From assembly GCA_030765065.1 (NCBI GenBank), contig CM060990.1, positions 217,783,290-217,847,289 of the forward strand: a stretch of DNA of 64,000 nt. The letters run 5' to 3'. Positions 35,720-46,258 of this stretch are shown one piece after another; position 1 is the stretch's first letter; each line of letters starts with the position of its first letter. Both the position numbers and the translations under genes were made by a program. The notes under the pieces were generated by a model. That model was not told the origin of the DNA and did no database searches. It saw only the letters and a list, made by a program, of their open reading frames with translations. The stretch is from Deroplatys truncata (taxonomy: Eukaryota > Arthropoda > Insecta > Mantodea > Mantidae).

Positions 35720-36568
35720 ATGAGTATTGATAGGTTTGGATCACAGAGGGCTGCCCCAGTGAAAAGATCGCTACATCAATTTATCATAAACAGAGATGGA
35801 AAAGGAAATTACCAATTCAGGAACAAGAGACTGTGCATTGTTCAGGATCCTGAGGAGGACGACGACGAGGCAAGCACTAAACGCTACGTGGATACGCTTA
35901 CGTCTTCTACTGAAAATCGAATGCAGGAGTTCACGGAAAAAACGACATATCAGCGCATGGGCGAACTTCAAACTACGCTTAGGGATCACATCCAGAAGTC
36001 GCTAGACGTGCAACATGATGCTCTAATGGAATATCTGAATAAAAATACCCTTAAACGCGACGATGGAAACATTATCCTGGATGCTATAAGATTGAAGATA
36101 ATGCTGCCACCTCAAGAGGACTATGACGTGCCAAATAAGAAGCATGTATTAGAATATATAAGTGCAAGAACGCCACCGCTCGATTCAAACGGTAACGTTT
36201 CATTCCAAAAAAGAAGGCTAATTGAAGTAGCAGATCCTGTCGATGACAGTGATGGAGCAACAAAAAAGTTTGTTAAAGTTCACGTGGGAAGGAAACAAAA
36301 TGAAATACGCCAAGATTTAAACAGCAGACTTGGTGCAATAAGTACCACGGTTACAGAAACAGTGGGAAAACACATGGAAACTATGGCGAACCGCCAGAAA
36401 TCAATAGATGGGCATCTGACAGCTGCAATGGATAATATCAATATCCTTAAAACACAAGTGAGAGTCATAAATTCATTAGTAGAGCAAATGAGAGGGGAGC
36501 ATGTAATTACACTACAGTCGTTGCCTTTCAGAGGGAAATCAGAGGTACATGTTAACAACAGGTCTTGA
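35720..36568 (+). CDS. Polinton fibre-like coiled-coil protein with phage-fibre-type repeats
   Basis: 282 residues, directly after the ATPase gene. Residues 25-58, 114-146 and 155-187 are three versions of one motif: Gly-Asn-x-x-Phe, Lys/Arg-Arg-Leu, then DPxxDDDxASTKRYV or VADPVDDSDGATKKFV. This resembles the collar/neck repeat of phage and other viral tail fibres that ends in DAxNKxYVD. The rest is heptad-rich coiled coil (about 60-110 and 190-255). A trimeric fibre or receptor-binding role is inferred. Looks whole. Confidence 0.7.
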   Translation: MSIDRFGSQRAAPVKRSLHQFIINRDGKGNYQFRNKRLCIVQDPEEDDDEASTKRYVDTLTSSTENRMQEFTEKTTYQRMGELQTTLRDHIQKSLDVQHDALMEYLNKNTLKRDDGNIILDAIRLKIMLPPQEDYDVPNKKHVLEYISARTPPLDSNGNVSFQKRRLIEVADPVDDSDGATKKFVKVHVGRKQNEIRQDLNSRLGAISTTVTETVGKHMETMANRQKSIDGHLTAAMDNINILKTQVRVINSLVEQMRGEHVITLQSLPFRGKSEVHVNNRS

Positions 36569-36854
36569 ATATTACAAATCAAGCGTAAACGGAGAGATTG
36601 TTTCTTGCTATATGACGTCACCAACAGCTCCTACTGTAAGGCCTGATACAATAATTGAAATAAATAACAAGTCTCTTAAGAGCTCTGCCTGCACCAATTG
36701 CAAATGGTGATAGACTAACCTTCACTGCTCCTGCAAATCGTGTACGGGACGGCCATTTTCTAAATATCGAGCTGAAAATCTCTTATAAACTGAAGTCTGC
36801 TAAATAAATAGGGTATATATTAATGCGAAAGTCTAATTTCAGTGTCATTTCAAG
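36569..36854. other. Polinton intergenic stretch
   Basis: Short coding-like remains (SPTAPTVRPDTIIEINNKS on plus, about 36610-36680) may be a small decayed gene; nothing more can be named. Confidence 0.35.
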
Positions 36855-37605
36855 ATGGACAGCGAGTGCATACGACTTAAAGGATCTGTAGCTATGCACA
36901 CGAAGGCTATAAGAGAAAAGTTACGTTCTCTTAAAGGTCAGCAGTTTGAAACCCAGAGTGAAGCTCTTCAACCATTGACAGATCCGCTTCAAGATATACT
37001 TGAAATACAGAAAAAGAATACTACAAGCAAGGAGGAATCACCGAAAGACATGAAAGATGAGAAATTCTACAACTACCTTAATAAAGTTCGAAAGAAGGAC
37101 AAAAATGAAATATTCATCATATGGAGTACGGTATGAGGATGGCAGCTACATGCTAGGGAACAAGATTATTGATTTCATCAATAATAAAGTTCGAATAGGG
37201 GACGAAGCGTATGAAACAACGCCTGGATTGAAGGAACTCATCTTCAAGAGAATACCTGAAATGCATGCATACACTGAAGATGACCTTGAAACGTACAGCA
37301 AAATACTTAAAGCAACACATGTTCATCGAAGAAACTTCAGCAAGCACGGGCAGCTGAGATCGGGTAATTCCTACAAGTATAAAAGCGTTATACGTCCTCT
37401 AGTAACGAAACACAAGGGATTAGGACTACAGTGGAAAGAACATCACCCTAATACGAGGCAAGACTAAATCTACTGGAGCGACCCTAATGATCTGGTGGAC
37501 CGCCTTAGGCTACTTGTGGCATCCACAGACGCCGGCAATAACAATCATACTCAAGAAATTGAAGAGATTATTCAAGAACTAAAAGCGGCAAAGGTTATAG
37601 CATGA
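36855..37605 (+). CDS. Polinton DUF8207-like protein, fossil
   Basis: A charged N-terminal coiled-coil part (MDSECIRLKGSVAMHTKAIR) is followed by a region with YGVRYEDGSYMLGNKIIDF, GLKELIFKRIPEMHAYTEDD and LKATHVHRRNFSKHG. That pattern recurs in Polinton-encoded proteins carrying the DUF8207 domain (function unknown). A DPNDLVDRLRLLVAST ending follows. Located between fibre-like gene and integrase. Carries at least one break. Confidence 0.7.
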
Positions 37606-38519
37606 CATCAGTGAAGCAACATATAGCAAGCGAGCTCCATGCTCCAGCCCGGAGAAATTTCATGCGACGAAAGATTATCAGCAAGGGGCTCCACGACTTG
37701 GTGCAGATCGACTTGGTGGAGATGATACCGCATGCAAAAATCAATAAGAATTTCAAGTACATCATCATTGCAATCAACTTCTACTCTAAAATGGCAGACC
37801 GCTAATGGACAAGACAGGACTTCAAGTTGCAAAGGCTATGGAAAATATACTGCAAGAAATGATAACCCCACCCAAGAACATAGAGTGATAATGGAAAAGA
37901 ATTTTATAATAAACATTTTAAAAACTTAATGACAAAATATAACATCAATCACTACAGTACCTATACCCATGTGAAGGCAGCTGCTGTTGAACGGTTAATA
38001 AGAGCTTTAAAGAATATAATGTATCGCGAATTTCTAGCTAATGGATCATACAAGTGGCTAGACCTTTTACCTCAGATCATTGCAAGATATAACAACACTT
38101 ACCACTCCACTATTCGAATGAAGCCTATAGAGGTGAAGAACAATGATCTTCTGACTGTATACAACTACACTCAAGATCGAAGAGAGAAGAGAGGGGCAAG
38201 AAAGTTTAGTGTTGGTGATTATGTGAGGATATCAAAGGACAAGGGACATTTTGAAAAGGGCTTTGAAGCTAATTGGAGTGTTGAAATATTTCAAGTTGTT
38301 CGTGTGAATCACACCGATCCTGTTACATGCATGCTAAAAGGTAATGATGGTGATGAGATAAAGGGGATCTTTTATGGTCATGAACTGCGATCTACACTGT
38401 ACCCTAATACATTTCTGGTAGAGAAAGTATTACGCAGGCAGGGAAATAGGATTCTTGTAAAGTGGTATGGATACCCTAATACTCAATGGATTGACAAAGG
38501 ATTTATTGTAGAAAAATAA
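37602..38519 (+). pseudogene. Polinton integrase (retroviral-type) with chromodomain-like C-terminus, fossil
   Basis: The N-terminal portion has the GLHDLVQIDLVEM context of the first catalytic aspartate. The second half has AAAVERLIRALKNIMYREF (the glutamate helix), YNNTYHSTI, an SH3-like FSVGDYVRISK segment and a C-terminal KVLRRQGNRILVKWYGYP block like a chromodomain. Integrases of this type cut the TIR ends and make the 6-bp duplication seen at the element ends. Broken, about two breaks. Confidence 0.88.
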
Positions 38520-39119
38520 TAATGAAAATAAAGAGGCTTTCATTCCACAATAATGCGTGTTTTTTATTTCACTGTATATGCTGTGTCAAATATGAAATTC
38601 ATTATTTAAAAAACATTTTTGTGTTTGCAGGGTTTACATGATTAAAAATCAATAAGTTGTTTAACTAAAAAAATCATAAACAAAAAAATTACATGTATAT
38701 ACAACATTATCATTTGCATTTTTAGGTTAACCTTCATATACACACACACAACAGATACATGAAAAAACACTCGCTCACTAAACTGCATTTTACATACATT
38801 TTATAAAATTCAAAATCAATAAATTAATAAACAGAAAAGCTAAACATTTACATTATCCATGTACATATATAAATACACACACATACACAACCACTCACGC
38901 ATACTCATATACACACGCATACACACACAGAAAAGCAATTTGTTTAAAAAATTTCACAACTAAAAATTTACACAACTAAAAATTTACAATAGTAAATACA
39001 TATATACATCTAAGGGTCAGTCATACGCAGACAATAGTGACCCCAGGCAATTGTCTGGTCTGAGCCTTCAATGAGTATTCTCTTATCGTCTCTACAACAG
39101 AGAGCGACCTTATTCATTT
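38520..39119. other. AT-rich spacer between convergent Polinton genes
   Basis: AATAAAG-type poly(A) signals for the integrase transcript at 38520-38535, then CA-rich simple sequence (about 38735-38935). No gene. Confidence 0.6.
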
Positions 39120-42100
39120 CTATGGTCGAGACTTTGTTTGAAACTTCGAAATGTTGTTGTTTTTGTTAATTTTTTTTCTAATATCATTTAGACAGCCGAA
39201 GTAGTGCTCAAAATTTATGTTACGCATGCCGGTCTTGTTGATGCCCTTTGCTTTCATCATAGTTTGGTCCTCGTGCCTGTATGCATATAACTTGGACCTT
39301 AGCCCAACATATTCTATCATAGGGATTCCTGCAAGCTCATCCTTGAACAGGCCGATGACTTTCTTGTTTTGCGGTGTAATTCCATAGCTGTTTTGCGCCT
39401 CATAATTTGATGTGTCAAAATGCTCTTGATTTTCCTTAATAAATTTGTATATGTCGCTTAAGTTTCCAGAATAAATGAATCTGTATCCATGTAATTTAAA
39501 ATTAAATCTTCTAGGCGTGGCTTCAATATATTGTAAAAAAAGCTGTACATGATATGTTTTGATATATCAAGGATGGCTTGCCCTATGTAGATGGGTTTGT
39601 TCATGTAAACTTCCTCTCTGGCAAGTTCTATCCCTACAAGATTTTCTGCAAATAAAATGCTCCGAACGTAAGTTGGCGCGCTGTCAATTTCTTGCATTGC
39701 TTCCAACTTGTAACGATATGGAAGTCATTGTATTTGCGCACATTCTCAATAAATTTGCCATATACAGAGTTCATTTTCTTCCATAAATTCTGACCGAATT
39801 TGGAAGTTTCCCTTGCACGTGTCTCTGTATTTATATTGATGTAGGTTTCAGCCATTCTGACTGATCATATGCAACCACTCTATGGATTATCTTTAACTTC
39901 ATGCCCAAGTCAATGCACTGCTGGAGGTTTCTGTAGTGCAAGGTATATTTCTCTTTGTTCTCTAGTGTTGCCAGCAGTTTCTTGTATTGGCCTCCAGGTG
40001 GTATCTCACTTTTCGGGCAGAGAGGAAGGTTATTGTGCTCATCATGTAGGTGCTCAGGGTACTCGAGGTCGACTTCCAAAACGTATCCAGTTGGGGAATC
40101 AGGAGCAACAGCAAAGAAGTTTGTTTAAAATTTCTTCTGGTAGAAGCCATCTGAGGTCCTTGTGCGGCATGGGACTCGCCATTGAAGCCCCATATAAATT
40201 GTTTATGTCGAGATAGGCCAAATATAAGTTTTTTTATGTCTGACTGTGTCCAGGAAGGTACTTGTTGTTTGCTTTGGCATGTCTCTTTGACACGGCACAC
40301 ATTCCGCCCCTGATTCCTCCCTCAAAGAATTTAATCATTTCCTCTTCATGGATGAGGTCAAGCTTGACCTGAGTCACCTTGAGCATTGCATCAAATGCAA
40401 TTCCTGGTAGGGTACAGTACCAGCAGGGGTCCAAGTTACATACCTCCAGAGAGAGGTCCCTAAACTTCTCGAATGCATCGGCCAACAAGAGCGTATCCGT
40501 TTTCAAATAGAGGTCGATGTATTCACCTACATTGCTAATGTTGAAGGTGTTCCAGACTTTGACAGCATGGTTGTATTCCTCTTGTGTTATATCGTCAAAA
40601 TTTTCAATGGAAGGGAGTGCTGTTTCCTCTAGTCTTGAAGGAGAGTCAACGTAGCTGTAAGGGAATATTCCCTTAGATCTCGCTAACTGCTGATGTTCAG
40701 GATCGGGATACTCAGAGTTTGTGATCTTGAACTCATCACTACTCAGCATGCAGGCTAAACTAGATAGCTTATCGTCCAAGAACTTAAAGCTATCTAGAAA
40801 CCTGAAAAAGATAGTCCTGTACTTTTGCTGAATGATATATATCGCTCAGAGGAGTTTGAGATACACGAAATGGGGTGATCATCATATGCCAGGTGTTGCA
40901 TCAGGAAATGGCTGTCATAATTGCTAAGGCAATGAAAAAAGATGGGTATAAAGTTAGGTACCCGTCTATTTAAATTGCACGCATTATGAGCAGCCCCCAG
41001 GAATACACCGGTCACATGGCAGTGGTCACGTACCTTCAAATCGTCTACCTCAAACTCCTTCTTGCATATGTGGCAATGACGAGCATTATCGAAGTCAGCC
41101 ATGTCCTGAGCAGTCAAGGTCATTTCTTCATTGCGGCTATATTGCTCAATAACCATGTCGGCTATTGACCTAAGTTCAATGAAGAACTCCTTGATTGCAT
41201 CAGGGCCTCTGAATAGCTTAAACCTCGACAATGAATCGTCATGGCGACATACGAGCTTAAGCGATATAGATATAGCCTCATGATGCTGGATAGCCCGAGT
41301 CCAGCTCTGATTAGCCGACGGTTCACAGGACTGAACTCGGGCTAGCACGCTCTCAATATCGGCGTACACAACAAAAAGTACAGGACTACCCTTCGAGTAT
41401 GATGAGAACTCAATCACTTCACCCTGATTAGGCATTTTGAGCACCTGGCACTGCATGCACTTCAATTGATGCTTTTTAAAAGCGCCTTCATTATTGAAGT
41501 GCTTCAGGCAGGGCTCGCATACCCATTGTTTCCCGTCATGTTTACTGAGTTGCTTTGAAATCAGTTTTGACATATCCTTAATCAGACAGTAGTGAGATCT
41601 TCCATCTTGTTCAATTAGTAATAGGTTAACATTGAAATCTTTCCTGCTGCTGGTTTGATATAGTGGTATAATTGCGCACTCCCTTTCTATTCCAAATACT
41701 GATACTGATACTTCAGTGTTTTGCTGTTCAAAGTCTGGAATCTGGTGTAGGCTTACAGGGAAGTCTATTCCTCTGTAGTTGAATGCAGTGAATAACTGTT
41801 CTTCGGGGTATTTGCTCGTTCTATTAGCATTCAGGATCGCTGGATACTTTGCAGCGAGCAAACACCATGCAGAACAGTATTCGTCGTTTTTTATATTTAA
41901 TACAGCTTTCTTGGTCTTGATAGCAGTAGGTAACTATGTATCGCGATGCATTCAAGGGATCATAGAAGCGAGTTCCAATAACAAGAGCCCTGACAGCGAA
42001 CAGAGATTTTGAGCTTGCACCTCCTTCGAAATTCGAGATGTTTTCTAGAATTTCATCGACCATAGAAGTGTATAAGGCATCGAGATTACTTGATTGAAGA

Positions 42101-42625
42101 CCCAGCTTTGTCTTGCTATTGAAAAAGATGGTTTCTGCATGCTCTTTTTCAGGAGATTGTATTAGGTAGGTGATCTCTATGGAAGAATTTACTTTAAAAC
42201 CAGAAGAGCTTCTCCTGAGTACAGAAACCATCTCTCCCGATACAAGATGTCTGCATTCCTGCAGAAATTCACCGGAGTCAGCTATCTCTAAAGTGTTTTC
42301 TATGCGGCTATTGAAAAGACGGCCCTTGAACGCCGATTCAATAACCTTACACTCTAGCTGAGTATGACTAACCTTTAGTTTTTTGGTGTTGTTCCTGTAC
42401 TCGGTGTCGTCACTATCGGAGTCAGCAGTGATGGTTGAGTTGTCACAATGGTTGCGACCGATGCCTGATGGCCCTGCAATTGGTGATGGAGGTGCCATTG
42501 AAGATCCTTGATGGGCGAGGGAGCTAATTGATTGTCCGTGTTCCTCTTCAGCCTCGTGAGGTCTTTTGGTGCCCCGGAGCATTGCATCCTCAGGCTCCGG
42601 GGTCATGACCACTATTGAAGGTTCT
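39120..42625 (-). pseudogene. Polinton protein-primed DNA polymerase B, fossil
   Basis: Largest gene of the element, read right to left. The N-terminal region starts near 42612 (acidic/Ser-rich, then NTKKLKVSHTQLECKVIESA). Next is a Cys-His segment (WVCEPCLKHFNNEGAFKKHQ), the exonuclease motif YADIESVL, a second zinc/HNH-like block (CHICKKEFEVDDLKVRDHCH), FHCLSNYDSHFLMQHL, and polymerase-domain blocks down to YMDTDSF (about 39475), the catalytic DTD. It copies the element using a terminal protein primer in relatives. Broken, about six breaks. A pyrimidine-AG just before the first Met suggests the mRNA may carry a spliced leader. Confidence 0.9.
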
Positions 42626-42944
42626 ATAACAATAACAAAGTGGAATTAATTGGAATGTCAGTTAAAATAGAAATGCAAGAATATATGTTTATTAAATCAT
42701 TGAAGAAAAAGCTTAAAGTCACGTGTTAATGCTACGATAATTATTTATATAATTGTATATTTTAATAAATAAAAAAAATGAGTGAAAAGTTGATTGAGAA
42801 AAGTTATGCGTTAACGTTACGATAATTATGTAATTGTATTTTAATCAATAAAAATGAGTAAAACATTTTATGAGAAAAGTTATGCGTTAACGTTACGTTA
42901 ATTATTTATGTAATGATGTTACTAGAATAAATGAAGTTAAAAAA

Positions 42945-43715
42945 CTCACCGTTCAATTCACGAAGCATCTGCAGGTACACGGTCCTGTAGGCACAATTTA
43001 CGCAAGTGCACGCCTCGCTGCGAATAATCGCCCATGGATCTCCTACAGGAATCGGCGCAACATCCTCGAATCCGGGAGGCGGCGGGGTCAGGTAGTCCTG
43101 AGAAAAGATAGGCGAGGGCAAGCTACCACCATCGTCCATCTCCCCCGCCCCGTCTGAAGTTGTTTCAGGAACTAGAACAAAGAAGCAAAAAGCAGAATTA
43201 GCTTCACATTGAATATTTTGATTGAAAGGTGCTAGTAAATTGAATGCTTCATTCCATTATTGAAGTTCTGAATTGTTCTCTGGTTATACACTGATTAATG
43301 ATAAAGATAATATTTCTAGAAGAAAGTGTAATAATATATCTAAACTCACCGTTCGCTTCGTTAAGCATCTTTATTGCAGCAACTTGGTATTCGCAGTTAT
43401 TGCACGTGCAACACTGGTCCGAAGCGCTGCCCATGCCTGCATTCACCCCTGTAACGGGAGTGACATCCTCAAAACCAGGTGGCGGCGGGATAATATAATC
43501 ACCCCCCGATAAGATTGGTGACGGGGGGCTATTAAAAATGTAAGTGCCTTGCAGCGGCACATCTGATATCAGATCCCCCGCCAGGGGTGTCGGCATGTTG
43601 TACATCGTGTTATTAACGGACTCTCTATTGACTTGCATAAATTGGTTAAGTCGAGAGCCCGCTCCTCTGACGAGTGCCGCTCTTGCGACTCCCATGGAGT
43701 TTGCAGTATTACCTG
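42945..43715 (-). CDS. Polinton right-arm exon-like segments with duplicated CxCxxC module
   Basis: Two short open segments, about 43711-43350 and 43171-42950, each followed on the minus strand by a GGTGAGT donor and preceded by a pyrimidine-AG. Both carry the same module: SPxPILSxxDYxxPPPPGFEDV, then CTCNNCEY or CTCVNCAY (CxCxxC), then ML-NGEF at the donor. The module is thus duplicated as an exon. A leader segment with its own GTGAGT donor lies at about 45140-45230. CxCxxC motifs occur in early 'oncoid' proteins proposed for adintovirus-like genomes; the link is my inference. Product unknown. Confidence 0.55.
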
Positions 43716-43799
43716 TGAAAAAGTTTAAATGTGTAAATTCAATTGTTTTTTATAACTGTTAAAAGATGAATTGAGTGGATAAAGACGTGTAATATGAAA

Positions 43800-44975
43800 T
43801 AAATGAGTAGAGGAAATCGTATGAATGTTAATAGAATGCTTTGTGAAAAGTCGTATGAAGCTTTACGGAAAGAGGAACGTGTAGCGAAAATCATATGAAT
43901 GTTAATAGAAGAATGCGAGGAGAAATCATGTGAATGTCAATAGAGAAATGAGTTGAGAAAACCATATGAATGTTTACAGAAGATGTAGAGAAAATCATAT
44001 AAATGTTACGGAAGAATGTGTTGAGAATATGTGAATGTTTATGCAAGAAGAACGTGTAGTGAAATCATATGAATGTTAATAGAAGAATGCGATGAGAATA
44101 TCATGTGAATGCCTGTAGAGGAATGTGTTGAGAAAACCATATGAATGTTTTCAGAAGAAGAACGCGTAGTGAAATCATATGAATGTCAGACGAATGTGTT
44201 GAGAAGATCATGTGAATGTTTATGCAAGAAGAACGTGTAGCGAAAATCATATGAATGTTAATAGAAGAACGCTATGATAAATCACACGAATGTTAATAGA
44301 AGAACGCGATGATAAATCACACGAATGTTAATAGAAGAACGCGATGAGAAATCATATGAATCTTAAGAGAGGAATGTGATGGGAATATCATATGAATGTT
44401 TGCAGAAGAACGTGTAGTGAAATCACATGAATGTTAATAGAAGAATGCGCGGAGAAATCACGTGAATGTCAATAGAGGAATGTGTTGAGAAAACCATTAG
44501 AATGTTTTCAGAAGAAGAACGTGTAGTGAAATCATATGAATGTTAATAGAAGAATGTGATGAGAATATCATGTGAATGCCTGTAGAGGAATGTGTTGAGA
44601 TAACCATATGAATGTTTTCAGAAGAAGAACGCGTAGTGAAATCATATGAATGTCAGACGAATGTGTTGAGAAGATCATGTGAATATTTATGCAAGAAGAA
44701 CGTGTAGCGAAAATCATATGAATGTTAATAGAACGCGCTGAGAAATCATATGAATGTTAATAGAAGAACGCGATGAGAAATCATATGAATGTTAATAGAA
44801 GAACGCGATGAGAAATCATATGAATGTTTACAAAAGAAGATGTAGACAAAATCATATAAATGTTAATAGAAGAATGCGAGGAGAAATAATGTGAATGTTT
44901 ATGCAAGAAGAACGTGTAGCGAAATCGTATGAATGTTATTAGAGGAACACTGATTAGAGATTAAGTATGAATGTT
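43800..44975. repeat. Minisatellite (about 35-bp unit) in Polinton right arm
   Basis: About 30 imperfect units around the core AATCATATGAATGTTAATAG joined to AGAAGAACGYGTAGTGA or similar. It lies between the leader-like segment and the CxCxxC exons, so probably within an intron. Units at 44270-44345 and 44755-44815 are nearly identical to each other, showing recent local duplication. Confidence 0.9.
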
Positions 44976-45260
44976 TATGCCGATATCTAAAGAACTATTT
45001 TACACCCTTTGATGAAAGCGCTACATTTTTAACAATTCTGATGTTAATTATTAAAGAAATGAAAAATTTAGATAAACAATGTGGTATTCTTGCAATGATT
45101 CGTGTTTCACTTAGTCATGTAAAAAACTCACTCACCTTGCATTATGTAGATGACGATGAATGCAGTCTAGAAGACAATAGCACTGAATTCGATTAAGCTG
45201 AATCACTATATTTTATCTCTAACTTAAAAAGTCGCAGTGGCTTCCTTATGCACCAACGCT

Positions 45261-45270
45261 GGTTTATATA
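45261..45270 (-). promoter_or_regulatory. TATA box, Polinton right arm
   Basis: TATATAAACC on the minus strand, with an expected start site near 45230, facing inward toward the CxCxxC exons and the polymerase gene. Confidence 0.6.
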
Positions 45271-45517
45271 GGGGCCTAGAGCCCCTCAGGCAATTTCAAG
45301 CGTTGGTATGGCGGGGGAGATGTTACACGTCACGTGATTATTGCATCCAATGACATCTCTTTCAGCGCATGCGCAGAGAGAAGTAGCCCTCGGGCAATTC
45401 AGGTGACGCCTGGAAGTCGGGGTGGAATGGGGTGGTGATGCTTGTCTCGTGGGAACTCAAAGCTCTCTCTTTTCCCACCGTCAGACAAAGACAAGTCGAG
45501 TATAAAGCAACCGTCGA

Positions 45518-46186
45518 ATTCTTTTGTTAAGCTACCAGGTGCTCGACAAACAATGGAAAGGGACCGGCTTTGTTATAGGGTTATGGAATGAGTATGCCAG
45601 ATGGTCTTTCTAAAGAAGGCTTGCCCCCGGACAATAGAAAGGCACACACAATAGAATCTCTTCCACAATGGAAAGGGAACCGGCTTTGTTATGGGGGGCA
45701 GTGGAATGAGAAATAAATGCTTGCACCTGACAATAGAACTTGTTTCTCTGTTAACTGGCTTAGGTTCTCTTTGTCACGACCCTAATTCATCATGGCTTTG
45801 TTCATTTTGACAGCTGAAGGGTAAGCATTGTTCTTTTGTTAAAAGCTAGTGGAATGAGTATGCCACGTGTTCGACAAACAATGGAAGTGGGGGTGGGTTA
45901 CTGCAACAAGCGCAGAAGTGGCCTGATGTGGAATGGGTAGGAAAACATCTCGCCTTTGTTACAGAACCTTAAATTTATGACCCCTTTGTTCGTTTTGACA
46001 GTTGATTGACAGCCTTAATTGCTTAACTGTCAAGCTTCCATTGTACTCAAGATTTATGGCCCTCAGCTGCAAGTAAAACTACCAAGGAGCTGGGGGTGGG
46101 TGGGAAAATGGGGGTGGGGAGCTCATTTGCATATGAATAGACATTCCATGAATATTAAGTGATACAGCTGTCATTTTCCTACTACT
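45518..46186 (-). repeat. Polinton terminal inverted repeat, right
   Basis: Inverted copy of the left TIR; ends CCTACTACT. The 114-bp tandem unit is present once fewer than on the left. Confidence 0.95.
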
Positions 46187-46192
46187 AACATT
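46187..46192. repeat. Polinton target-site duplication, right
   Basis: AACATT, matching 23765-23770. Confidence 0.9.
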
Positions 46193-46256
46193 GCATCCCT
46201 CAATTTTATCGCTAAATTTATTGACCAGATTCCTGTGGAAACTAATAATGCTATTG
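46193..46256 (-). mobile_element. LINE fragment between Polinton and Tc1-like element
   Basis: 64 bp left of the same LINE as 23401-23764 and 48631-49140. The minus strand reads VYNSIISFHRNLVNKFSDKI, matching LINE style, but the piece is too short to prove on its own. Confidence 0.5.
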
Positions 46257-46258
46257 TA

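Larger units (their letters stand above)
23771..46186. mobile_element. Polinton (Maverick / adintovirus-like), complete ends, decayed coding
   Basis: 22.4 kb including a nested 4.2-kb LTR retrotransposon, so about 18.2 kb of its own. It starts AGTAGTAGG and ends CCTACTACT, within terminal inverted repeats and 6-bp duplications. Gene order from left: tandem repeats; TATA box and short exon-like segments (+); capsid block on minus (major capsid, penton, protease, PLA2-like protein); packaging ATPase, fibre-like protein, DUF8207-like protein and integrase on plus; DNA polymerase B on minus; then short exon-like segments, a minisatellite and a TATA box (minus). It is a fossil with about ten breaks, concentrated in polymerase, major capsid and integrase. 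The two TIRs differ by roughly one base in 15-20 by eye, so it is not a recent arrival. Confidence 0.97.

Noticed and set aside
43800-44975. Possible CRISPR-like array
   Set aside because: Units of about 35 bp are contiguous with no unique spacers, in a eukaryotic context; a minisatellite.
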